This document shows, piece by piece, positions 25,954-33,966 of a stretch of DNA of 38,917 nucleotides. The notes beneath the pieces were generated by a model. It searched no databases. It was not told the DNA's origin and saw nothing but the letters and a program-made list of their open reading frames with translations. Within the stretch, counting starts at the first letter, position 1; each line of letters opens with the position of its first letter. Source of the DNA: Aliiroseovarius marinus (GTDB lineage: Bacteria > Pseudomonadota > Alphaproteobacteria > Rhodobacterales > Rhodobacteraceae); assembly GCF_004360145.1 (NCBI RefSeq), contig NZ_SAIT01000022.1, positions 1 through 38,917 on the forward strand, in the 5' to 3' direction. A program made the translations under genes and the position numbers.

Positions 25954-26177
25954 CCCATCGCCCTCAAAAACATTCGCTCACCCTCCACGGCCACCGCACC
26001 TCCGTGTCGTTAGAACCCGAGTTCTGGAAAGCCTTTCAGGACATCGCAAAAGCGCGCGGCCTGCCCTTGAACGCACTGGCTGCCGAGATCGACAACGCCC
26101 GGGGCGTGGATCGGGGGCTTGCATCCGCCATCCGCGTCTATGTGCTTGAATACATCCAGCGTCAGTCCAAGGGCTAA
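25950..26177 (+). CDS. Ribbon-helix-helix domain protein
   Basis: A 75-residue protein with the RHH core HRTSVSLEPEFWKAFQDIAK followed by RGLPLNALAAEIDNAR, typical of a small alphaproteobacterial family next to fumC and DUF4169. It is probably a DNA-binding dimer. In this genome the only start in place is TTG 25950, overlapping the stop of the preceding ORFan; relatives normally start with ATG overlapping the DUF4169 stop. Expression may therefore be altered here. Confidence 0.8.
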   Translation: MTHRPQKHSLTLHGHRTSVSLEPEFWKAFQDIAKARGLPLNALAAEIDNARGVDRGLASAIRVYVLEYIQRQSKG

Positions 26178-26188
26178 GCCCCGTCGGG

Positions 26189-26434
26189 CTAATCCCACAA
26201 GGCCGCGCGGATCCGTTCGGTTCTGCATTTCTCGCGCAGTTTTTCGGGGGTCAAACCGTCACGATCCTGATCAGCGCGCAGCACATCATTGAAGATGCCC
26301 TCGATCTCTTCGCGGGACACTTTTTCCTCGCGTTCGACTTTATCGACACGCACGCCAAACAGTCGCCAGGCCGGAAGCACCATGCGATAAGTGAATCCTT
26401 TCTGTGTCGACGATTTGGCAGCCGTGGACTTCAT
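26189..26434 (-). CDS. Small hypothetical protein
   Basis: An 81-residue protein I do not recognise. ATG 26434 follows GGGGAATGTG, a good ribosome site; a longer frame to 26521 lacks one. The sequence is charged throughout (VDKVEREEKVSREEIEGIF, then DQDRDGLTPEKLREKCRTER). DQDRDGLTPEK resembles an EF-hand-like or simple acidic loop by chance. It converges with the RHH gene, with an 11-bp gap. Confidence 0.5.
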   Translation of the reverse strand: MKSTAAKSSTQKGFTYRMVLPAWRLFGVRVDKVEREEKVSREEIEGIFNDVLRADQDRDGLTPEKLREKCRTERIRAALWD

Positions 26435-26562
26435 CACATTCCCCAATGTGTTTCCCCTGTTGGAAAACATATTGTCCGGGTTGACGTTTTGGGAAACGGG
26501 GAAAAGCACTGCGTCGGTCACCCAACATGCAGGATGCGCAATAACCCGCTGAAATAAAGCGC

Positions 26563-27945
26563 CTATTGCCTCTCGTCACGAGGCGAGATCGACAGCCAGA
26601 TCCCGTCTTTGCCCCGTACGGTCAGGTGCGCCACGGGCATCGCGGGCCGGTTTTCGACCAGCTCAAACCGATAGGATCGCATTAGCATGGACAGGATCAA
26701 CGGCCCTTCGATCATCGCAAATCCCGAGCCCGGACAGACCCGCTGCCCGGCCGAAAACGGGATATAGGCGTCGCGCAGGCATTCTTTCCCGTTCGGCGTC
26801 TGGAACCGTTCGGGGTCGAACGCGTCAGGCTGGTCCCACAGGCGCTCATGGCGGTGCAAATGCCATGGGCTGAGGACAATTTGACTACCCACAGGGACCT
26901 TGCGGGCGCGGAACTGCTCGGGACAGGTCGTTTCGCGTACCATCATGGGCACCGGGGGATAGAGGCGCATGGTCTCGCGAAACACATCCCGCGACAGACG
27001 AAGCTTTGACATGACCGAGAAATAGGCCTTCTCGGGATCTATCTGTTCCTGCGCCTCTTGGGCCACCCGCTCCTGCCAATCGGGGTAGAGCGCCAGAAGG
27101 TACAGCGCCCACGCCAAGGCCGAAGCGCTGGTTTCGTGCCCGGCCAGAAAGAAAATCGCGACCTGATCGACCATCTCGTCCGTGTCGAAACACGCGCCCG
27201 TTTCCGGGTCCGGCGTGGTCATAATCTTGGTGGCCAGATCATCCGGCGCAGTTCCCGACTGAATGGCCTGCATTCGATCTTGCGTCAGCTGCTGGATCAA
27301 TCCGCGAATGAGTTTCGCCGTGCGCTTGGTGTCGCGTTTGTGGAAGCGCGGGAACCACTTCGGCAGCGGCAAAAATGCACCAAGGTTCAACACGGGCTGG
27401 GTGCGCTGGTGATCCTTGAACTCGGCAAAGACACGGCTGGCGACCTCATGCTCGATCGGGATCGAAAAGAGCGTGCGGAAGATCACGTCGGCAGCGGCGT
27501 GGCTGGTGTGGCTTTCGATCTCGACCGGTTGGCCATTGGAATGTGCTTCAAACCGCGCAACAGCTGCGTTGGCGGCGTCCCACATGGCCGGGAAAACCTC
27601 GCGCAGGCGGCCACCTTCAAAGGCTGGGTCAATGATGCGCCGCTGGCGTTTCCAGACCTCACCGTTGGTCACAAAAACCGAGTTCCCCAGAAGCGGCGCC
27701 AGCCCCTCGCGGATTCGGTCGGATTTCGGGAAGTCGTCCGGACGGCCCTTCAGTACCAGATCGACCAGCTCGGGATCGTTGCACATATAGCTGCGGAAAA
27801 ACGGGGTCCGAAACTCGGCCATCCACGCGCGATACAGCCGCGCCGGCTGGGCCGACAGGATGTCCTTGCGAAAGAGCTTCGCATAGCGCCACAGCGACAC
27901 CTGACCGGGGCGTGAGGGCGGCTTCGGGGGCAACGGATCCGTCAT
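26563..27945 (-). CDS. Cytochrome P450
   Basis: A 460-residue haem monooxygenase with all family marks. The I-helix oxygen site is AGHETS (268-273), the K-helix ExxR is Glu324 and Arg327 (ETMRLYPP), and the haem cysteine is Cys404 in FSAGQRVCPGSG. The first position of the cysteine loop is FSAG rather than FGxG, as in eukaryote-like bacterial P450s. No membrane anchor is seen. It overlaps the upstream hydrolase gene by 4 nt (ATGA), so the two are coupled. The substrate is not predictable; a fatty acid or terpenoid is plausible. No ferredoxin or reductase partner is nearby. Confidence 0.93.
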   Translation of the reverse strand: MTDPLPPKPPSRPGQVSLWRYAKLFRKDILSAQPARLYRAWMAEFRTPFFRSYMCNDPELVDLVLKGRPDDFPKSDRIREGLAPLLGNSVFVTNGEVWKRQRRIIDPAFEGGRLREVFPAMWDAANAAVARFEAHSNGQPVEIESHTSHAAADVIFRTLFSIPIEHEVASRVFAEFKDHQRTQPVLNLGAFLPLPKWFPRFHKRDTKRTAKLIRGLIQQLTQDRMQAIQSGTAPDDLATKIMTTPDPETGACFDTDEMVDQVAIFFLAGHETSASALAWALYLLALYPDWQERVAQEAQEQIDPEKAYFSVMSKLRLSRDVFRETMRLYPPVPMMVRETTCPEQFRARKVPVGSQIVLSPWHLHRHERLWDQPDAFDPERFQTPNGKECLRDAYIPFSAGQRVCPGSGFAMIEGPLILSMLMRSYRFELVENRPAMPVAHLTVRGKDGIWLSISPRDERQ

Positions 27946-29186
27946 GGCACCATCGATCTGTATTTCGAGGCCGGAACGTCAATGCGACTTTTCGACGGGC
28001 GGCGGTCGCGATAGCGATCCCGCAGTGTTTTCGGCCCGGCGGTGATCTGGAAATAGTCATAGTCCCTCGGGCGGTCGAAGGCGCAGAGATACTGGAAATG
28101 CAGCCGGAAGAACCGCCAGCGCAGCGCGGCCCAGCGTTCGGGCGATAGCGATTGCGTAAAGGCGGCCGAGAACACCAAAGGCCAGCGCTTGCCCCGCTCT
28201 GGCGCGACGCCCGACACCGACACTGGGTCACATAGCGCAAAGGCACAGCCATCCCCCGGCGCGGTCACGTCGACCCATGCGATCTGATCCTGTTGGCTCA
28301 GCAGGTGCAGGTCACGCCTGAGACGCCCGGCCTTGGGCAGGAAGCTGACCATCGGGACCACTTGGCCAAGCGTCAGAAAATTCAGCTGCGGGCCGGTTTT
28401 GGGCACCCTGCCCTGCGCCAGAAGATCCGACAGGATCGACACGCCCAGATGCGCGCCTGAGCTATGGCCGATCACCAGCACCTCGTCCACATCGGTGGCC
28501 AGAGCCTCGGCAATCTGATCTCCAAACTGGGCCATCCGCGCCTCAAGCTCGGGCGGGTTAGCGCCCTTGGTCGAGGCCGAATAGCTGTAGTCGTGCATCA
28601 GGTAGTAAATGAACAGCTTGTTGTCGATCTTGCGAAACCAGATCAGCAAGGCCGCGGCAATCGCCAGCATCACCATCCAGCCCAGAATAGACCCCAGAAG
28701 CGGCGACAGCCCGCTGACGATCCACTCGACCAGCCCGCCAAGGATCCCGCCGACGATCAGCGCCAAGACCAGTTGCAAGATCAACGCCACCACCGGATAG
28801 AGCGCCGCGATCACCGGCCCCTTGCGCAGCCACATCAACCGCCGAAGCGCCCCTGTGCTGATATAGGTCCACGCGGTGCGGGCCATCATCAGGTAGGTCT
28901 GCGCGATGTTCAGCTGCATGCTGTCGCGCACGATGTCGGACCAGACCAGCACATCGAACTCGGCCTCGACCTCGTGACCGTCGATCCGGCCCAGCACCTG
29001 CCAGCCATAGGTGGCGGCGCCTTGCCGCCCAATCAGATCAATCTCATACCCCGAGATGTCGGCCTGCGCGGCCCCTTCTGTGCGATAGAGCTCGCGATAG
29101 CGGCGTGGATGAATAGGATCGTAGCCCGGAATGTAAAACACCCGGCGACGGCGCACGTTTTTCGATGTGTCGGCGTGGTTACTCAT
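27942..29186 (-). CDS. Membrane-embedded alpha/beta-hydrolase-like protein
   Basis: A 414-residue protein. An early YIPGYDPIHPRRYRELY stretch and the nucleophile elbow VLVIGHSSGAHLG (Ser242) point to an alpha/beta-hydrolase fold. It is interrupted at about residues 125-183 by two or three membrane segments (AALYPVVALILQLVLALIVG, LGWMVMLAIAAALLIWF). I recognise no named family. A lipid-acting esterase or lipase is a reasonable inference. It is translationally coupled to the P450, which suggests joint processing of one hydrophobic substrate. Basic N- and C-termini face the cytoplasm by the positive-inside rule. Confidence 0.65.
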   Translation of the reverse strand: MSNHADTSKNVRRRRVFYIPGYDPIHPRRYRELYRTEGAAQADISGYEIDLIGRQGAATYGWQVLGRIDGHEVEAEFDVLVWSDIVRDSMQLNIAQTYLMMARTAWTYISTGALRRLMWLRKGPVIAALYPVVALILQLVLALIVGGILGGLVEWIVSGLSPLLGSILGWMVMLAIAAALLIWFRKIDNKLFIYYLMHDYSYSASTKGANPPELEARMAQFGDQIAEALATDVDEVLVIGHSSGAHLGVSILSDLLAQGRVPKTGPQLNFLTLGQVVPMVSFLPKAGRLRRDLHLLSQQDQIAWVDVTAPGDGCAFALCDPVSVSGVAPERGKRWPLVFSAAFTQSLSPERWAALRWRFFRLHFQYLCAFDRPRDYDYFQITAGPKTLRDRYRDRRPSKSRIDVPASKYRSMVP

Positions 29187-29267
29187 CTGCCCGGCCTGTA
29201 ATTTCTGGCAGGTTAAACCGGAATGGTTAAGGACATAACCCCCGGGATGCAGAATTCACGGTCGAAG

Positions 29268-30020
29268 TTAGCCCAGCGTTGCCATGGCCGGAAACATCTC
29301 GAGCAGCCAGTACGAGAAGCGCGAGAAACCGCCCGTCAGCATCAACAGCCCGATGGTCCACAGAAGCAGGCCCATGATCCGCTCGATCCGCTCCATATGG
29401 CGCTTCATAAAGGCCATAAGACCGCCAAGGCGCGCGAAAAAAGCGGCAAACAGCAAGAACGGGATGCCAAGGCCAATCGCATAAACGGCCAGCAGGAACG
29501 TACCCCGTGCAACCGAGCCTTCGCTGGCGGCCAGTGCCAGAATGGCACCAAGCTGAGGCCCAATACAGGGCGTCCACCCAAACGCAAAGGCCAGACCCAG
29601 CAGATAGGCCCCAAAAGCGCTGCCGCCTTGGTCACCCGCGTCCAGTCGCGCCTCGCGGTTCAGAAACGGGATCGAGATCACGCCAAGGAAATGCGCGCCG
29701 AAGACCATGACGACCACGCCTGCGATGCCCGCAAACAGCGTCTGGTTGGCAAGGAACATCGCCCCGAAGGCGGAGGCCGCAAAGCCTAGGAACAGAAACA
29801 CCGTCGACAAGCCCAGCACGAAGAAGAGCGCGGCCAGCAAGACCTTCCCCCGGCCCGCACCGCGGTCGTTCATCTCGGACATGCTGACCCCGGACATATA
29901 GGCCAGATAGGGCGGCACGATGGGCAGCACGCAGGGACTGAGGAAGCTCAGGATGCCCGCGATAAACGCGATGGTCAGGGCAGGCACTAGGCTTGCGTCG
30001 ATCAGTTCAATTCCAAACAT
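29268..30020 (-). CDS. CcdA-type cytochrome c biogenesis membrane protein
   Basis: A 250-residue protein with six membrane segments. The paired redox cysteines are in LSFLSPCVLPIVPPYLAYMSG and GWTPCIGPQLGAIL, the signature of CcdA/DsbD-beta transporters, which pass electrons from cytoplasmic thioredoxin to periplasmic thiol proteins. ATG 30020 is chosen because GAAG precedes it and the membrane topology then starts normally; the longer form to 30083 is unlikely. It is divergent from tusA. Confidence 0.9.
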   Translation of the reverse strand: MFGIELIDASLVPALTIAFIAGILSFLSPCVLPIVPPYLAYMSGVSMSEMNDRGAGRGKVLLAALFFVLGLSTVFLFLGFAASAFGAMFLANQTLFAGIAGVVVMVFGAHFLGVISIPFLNREARLDAGDQGGSAFGAYLLGLAFAFGWTPCIGPQLGAILALAASEGSVARGTFLLAVYAIGLGIPFLLFAAFFARLGGLMAFMKRHMERIERIMGLLLWTIGLLMLTGGFSRFSYWLLEMFPAMATLG

Positions 30021-30136
30021 AAGCTTCACATAGCGCGGGTTTCGGGCGGCGTCACCTGCCGCTTTGTCACATCTGCGCGACAAATTGCGATCCCGTGGCA
30101 GATGGACAGCGATTTGCGCAGCGGTTATGGAAAATC

Positions 30137-30373
30137 ATGACCTATGATGACGATCTGGATGCCATCGGGCTTTTGTGCCCCCTGCCTGTTCTGAAAGCCC
30201 GCAAGCGGTTGAAATCACTTGCACCGGGCCAGATCCTGCGGCTTCAAGCGACGGATCCTGCCGCCGTGATTGATGTTCCGCATTTCTGCGCGGAACAAGG
30301 GCACGAGCTTGTGGGGCAGGATGAGACGTCCGGCCCGGACGGCGTGACCTACTACTTCATCAAACACGGCTAA
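30137..30373 (+). CDS. TusA family sulfurtransferase
   Basis: A 78-residue cytoplasmic sulfur carrier. Cys14 in GLLCPLPVLKARK is the persulfide-bearing residue, and the PGQILRLQATDPAAVIDVPHFC stretch is typical. It may serve tRNA thiolation, molybdenum cofactor maturation or sulfur relay. ATG 30137 gives standard length; upstream in-frame starts add unrelated residues. It converges with rne across a bidirectional terminator. Confidence 0.9.
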   Translation: MTYDDDLDAIGLLCPLPVLKARKRLKSLAPGQILRLQATDPAAVIDVPHFCAEQGHELVGQDETSGPDGVTYYFIKHG

Positions 30374-30376
30374 ACG

Positions 30377-30406
30377 AAAAAAGCCGGGCGCGATGCCCGG
30401 CTTTTT
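30377..30406. terminator. Bidirectional terminator between tusA and rne
   Basis: AAGCCGGGC (30381-30389) and GCCCGGCTT (30395-30403) form a 9-bp stem with a 5-nt loop, with A on the left and T on the right. It can end transcripts from both sides. Confidence 0.88.
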
Positions 30407-30422
30407 CATTTTGTGCGTCCAA

Positions 30423-33389
30423 TTAGCGGTTCAGCGACCACCAGCCTTTGCGCTTGGGCTTCGGTGGCTCGTCCGAGGCCACCTCGGCCACAGGAGTGGG
30501 TTCCGGCGCGGGTTCGGCTGCGACAGCGGGTGCTTCGGCAACGGCCACCTCGACCGGCGCTGGTGCAGATTCTGCAGGAGCTACCTCGGCAGGCGCAGGT
30601 GCAGCTTCTTCTGCAACCGGTTCAGCCTTCTTGCGCGTCGTACGTTTGCGCGTGGTCTTCTTGGGCTTCTCTTCCTCGGCAGGGGCGTCTTCCGCCTTGG
30701 CTTCGGCCTCTGCTTCTACTGGAGCTTCCTCTGCCTTCGGCTTCTTCGCACGGCTCGCCCGCTTGCGCTTGGGCTTTTCTTCCGCGACCTCTTCCGAAGC
30801 TTCCGGTTTGGCCTCTTCAGCCGCCTCGGAAGTGTCCGCCTCGGCCGCTTTCGCCTCTTCCTCGGCTTTCGCCTTCGAGGTCCGACGCTTGCGCGCGGGC
30901 TTCTTGGGCTTTTCTTCCTCGGCAGGCGCTTCAGCGTCTACAGCCTCGGTCGCAACGGCATCAGTGCCTTCAGCATCCGCTGCAACTTCGTCGGCCTTCT
31001 TCTTACGCGACCGAGTGGCGCGCTTGCGCTTGGGCTTTTCTTCGGTCGCCTCTTCAGCGGCCTCGTTGGGCGCCTCTTCCGCGTCCGAAGCAGCTTCGGC
31101 GTCTGTGTCACCTTCCGACGCGGCCTTCTCGGCCTCGCCGTTCTCGGTCTGACCGTTCTCTTGCTGGTCATCCCCACCGCGACCGCGACGACGACGACGG
31201 CGACGACGGCGCTTCTTGGGCTTGTCCTCGCCTTCGGCTTCCGGGGTCTCTTCCGAAATCACCTCGGCCTCTTCAACGTCATCGATATCGGCCATGATGG
31301 ACGCATCGACAGACACGACAGGCGCCGCATCCGGCACCACGCGCGTGGCGGTCTTGAACTTCTCAATCGTGTAATCCGGCGAGATCAGGAACGGATCAGC
31401 TTCGATCCGCACCGACATGCCGTAACGCGCCTCGATCTGCGCAATATGCTCGCGCTTGTTGTTCATCAGGAAGTTCACGATGCCGACAGGCGCCTTCACC
31501 AGAACCTCGCGCGAGCGACGGCGCACACCCTCCTCTTCCAGCTGACGCAGGATGTTCAGGGCAAGGTTGTCATCCGAGCGGATCAGACCCGTACCGTGGC
31601 AATGGTTACAGGGCTGGGTCGTTGCCTCGATCATGCCAGGACGCAGACGCTGACGGCTCATCTCCATCAGACCAAAGCCCGAGATGCGGCCCACCTGAAT
31701 GCGCGCGCGGTCGGTCTTCAGCTTGTCTTTCATCCGCTTTTCAACGGCGGTGTTGTTGCGACGCTCGTCCATGTCGATGAAGTCGATCACGATAAGGCCC
31801 GCAAGGTCGCGCAGACGCAGCTGACGCGCCACTTCTTCCGCGGCCTCAAGGTTGGTCTTCAGCGCGGTTTCCTCGATCGAGCCTTCCTTGGTGGCCCGGC
31901 CCGAGTTCACGTCGATGGCGACCAGTGCCTCGGTCACGCCGATCACGATATAGCCACCGGATTTCAGCTGAACGGTCGGGTTGAACATACCCGACAGATA
32001 GCTTTCCACCTGATAGCGCGCGAAAAGCGGCATCGGGTCTTGGTAATGCTTCACGTTCTTGGCGTGGGACGGCATGATCATTTTCATGAAGTCCTTGGCC
32101 ACGCGATAGCCGGCCTCGCCTTCTACAAACACCTCGTCAATCTCGCGCGAGTACAGATCGCGGATCGTGCGTTTGATCAGGTTGCCTTCTTCGTAGATCT
32201 TGGCGGGCGCGATCGATTCCAGCGTCAGTTCGCGGATCTGCTCCCACAGGCGCTGCAGGTATTCATAGTCGCGCTTAATCTCGGTCTTGGTGCGCTTGGC
32301 GCCCGCGGTCCGAACGATCAGGCCCGCACCCTTCGGCACGTCGATCTCGGCAGCGATTTCTTTCAGCTTCTTACGGTCCGAGGCGTTGGTGATCTTGCGG
32401 CTGATCCCGCCACCGCGTGCGGTGTTGGGCATAAGCACGCAATAGCGACCGGCCAGCGACAGATAAGTGGTCAGGGCAGCGCCCTTGTTGCCACGCTCTT
32501 CTTTCACGACCTGAACCAGAAGGATCTGGCGAACCTTGATCACTTCTTGGATCTTGTAACGCTTCGGGCGCGGCTTGCGGCGCGGACGGATTTCTTCGGT
32601 CGAGTCGTCGTCAGCCACGCGCTCGATCTGGTCGTCCTTCTCGGACGCTTCCAGCGGCTCGTCTTCGTCGTCTTCGTCGTCGCTGTCATCACCTGCATCG
32701 TCAGCTATCGCTTCGTCGGCATCGGCAGCAGGTGCCTCTTCTGCGTCGGCGGTCTCGGCTACCGCTTCTTCAGCGGCTTCAACTTCTGGTGCGGCCTCTT
32801 CCGAGGTCGCCTCGGCGTCAGCGACAGGTGCTTCTGCCGCATCCGAGGCAGCTTCTACAGCTGCGTCATCCACTGGCTCTTCCACCGGGGTTTCCGCAAC
32901 CAGATCCATCGGCGAATGACCTTCATCGGTATCCGATCCGCCATCGTCCAGATCAATCACATCCATCCCGCTGGCGGACTGATCGATCTCTTTGGTGGCG
33001 ACCGCATCATCCGACTTGGTCTCTTCCGCCTTCGAGCGCGAACGCGAACGACGGCGGCGACGTGTCTTGGGCTTGTCGTCTTCGGCGGCCATTGCTTCTG
33101 CGTAGGCACGCTCTTCTTCCAGCAGTGCTTCACGGTCGGCGACCGGGATCTGATAATAATCCGGGTGGATTTCCGAGAACGCCAAGAACCCGTGGCGATT
33201 TCCGCCGTAGTCGACAAATGCCGCCTGAAGCGACGGTTCGACCCGTGTTACTTTTGCCAGATAAATGTTGCCAGCGAGCTGGCGTTTGTTTTCGGATTCA
33301 AAGTCAAATTCCTCGACCTTGTTTCCGTCGACCACCACAACCCGAGTTTCCTCGGCGTGGGTGGCGTCGATAAGCATCTTCTTTGCCAT
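30423..33389 (-). CDS. rne: Ribonuclease E
   Basis: A 988-residue endoribonuclease, scaffold of the degradosome. ATG 33389 gives MAKKMLIDATHAEETRVVV. The S1 domain (LAGNIYLAKVTRVEPSLQAAFVDYGG) is split by about 200 residues of Arg-rich and Glu/Ala-rich low-complexity sequence, then resumes at RRKPRPKRYKIQEVIKVRQI. The catalytic core has YIVIGVTEALVAIDVNSG and LIVIDFIDM with the metal aspartates, and the zinc-link CNHCHGTG. The C-terminal 270 residues hold an Arg cluster (KPKKRRRRRRRRRG) and four near-repeats built on EEKPKRKRA, separated by Glu/Ala runs. The interrupted S1 domain is a known alphaproteobacterial trait. Confidence 0.95.
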   Translation of the reverse strand: MAKKMLIDATHAEETRVVVVDGNKVEEFDFESENKRQLAGNIYLAKVTRVEPSLQAAFVDYGGNRHGFLAFSEIHPDYYQIPVADREALLEEERAYAEAMAAEDDKPKTRRRRRSRSRSKAEETKSDDAVATKEIDQSASGMDVIDLDDGGSDTDEGHSPMDLVAETPVEEPVDDAAVEAASDAAEAPVADAEATSEEAAPEVEAAEEAVAETADAEEAPAADADEAIADDAGDDSDDEDDEDEPLEASEKDDQIERVADDDSTEEIRPRRKPRPKRYKIQEVIKVRQILLVQVVKEERGNKGAALTTYLSLAGRYCVLMPNTARGGGISRKITNASDRKKLKEIAAEIDVPKGAGLIVRTAGAKRTKTEIKRDYEYLQRLWEQIRELTLESIAPAKIYEEGNLIKRTIRDLYSREIDEVFVEGEAGYRVAKDFMKMIMPSHAKNVKHYQDPMPLFARYQVESYLSGMFNPTVQLKSGGYIVIGVTEALVAIDVNSGRATKEGSIEETALKTNLEAAEEVARQLRLRDLAGLIVIDFIDMDERRNNTAVEKRMKDKLKTDRARIQVGRISGFGLMEMSRQRLRPGMIEATTQPCNHCHGTGLIRSDDNLALNILRQLEEEGVRRRSREVLVKAPVGIVNFLMNNKREHIAQIEARYGMSVRIEADPFLISPDYTIEKFKTATRVVPDAAPVVSVDASIMADIDDVEEAEVISEETPEAEGEDKPKKRRRRRRRRRGRGGDDQQENGQTENGEAEKAASEGDTDAEAASDAEEAPNEAAEEATEEKPKRKRATRSRKKKADEVAADAEGTDAVATEAVDAEAPAEEEKPKKPARKRRTSKAKAEEEAKAAEADTSEAAEEAKPEASEEVAEEKPKRKRASRAKKPKAEEAPVEAEAEAKAEDAPAEEEKPKKTTRKRTTRKKAEPVAEEAAPAPAEVAPAESAPAPVEVAVAEAPAVAAEPAPEPTPVAEVASDEPPKPKRKGWWSLNR

Positions 33390-33966
33390 GTTGTCTTTCT
33401 GCACCCGGATCGCCGCGCTCGTCCCGGGGGACGCGCTTGGGGAAAGGGGTGACTTGTCAGGGCGAGCAGATGCGGGGGATGGGACAACACCTGAAGGGGC
33501 GTACGCCCCCCTGCCTGTCCTTGCTCGATCCTCGCACGCATCATCGCGTTTCTTCTCCGGTCTCGCCTATCCTGTCCGGCCAAACCGGCGGTTCGTGCGA
33601 AACCCATTCACGTGCCCCCTTCGCTTTGCAAAGTCGGGCGTATTTTCAGACATCGGGGCAAGTTTTTACGAACCTGCTGCCGGGTCATCAATTTCCGGCT
33701 TCGGCGGCCAGTCCGTCATGCGGCTGCGTCCCGAAGCGCTCTTAGCCTGTCATGATGTGGTCTGCGGCATCTTTGGGCCGGCATCCGTCGCCATGACAGC
33801 GAAACTCTTGTGCGGGGTGCTTTTCAAAACGCACCACCGTCCTCAGAACATAAGTGTTCACCCCATAGAAAGACAATGGGCAAAATGCGATTCTGTGCAT
33901 AAGTTTTCAGAGGGGTCCGGCAGGACCGCGGCAAAACCGTTCAACCTATGACTGCGAACCCGCTGA
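33390..33966 (-). other. rne leader and spacer to mrcA, no gene seen
   Basis: The 577 bases between the mrcA stop and the rne start have no credible frame. The rne end is expected to be the long 5' untranslated region, as RNase E controls its own mRNA through leader hairpins. A 14-bp perfect palindrome, GGGGCGTACGCCCC, sits at 33496-33509. Strong hairpin potential and length suit such a leader, but the promoter was not identified. Confidence 0.5.

Noticed and set aside
31141-31210. Short-period repeat resembling a CRISPR or satellite array in rne
   Set aside because: It is the codon run for the poly-arginine tract in RNase E, not a spaced repeat array. No CRISPR array is present in the window.
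30393-33452. 1019-codon plus-strand frame
   Set aside because: Antisense of RNase E, produced by its Glu/Ala/Lys-rich codons; composition is low-complexity Leu/Arg/Phe without domain motifs.
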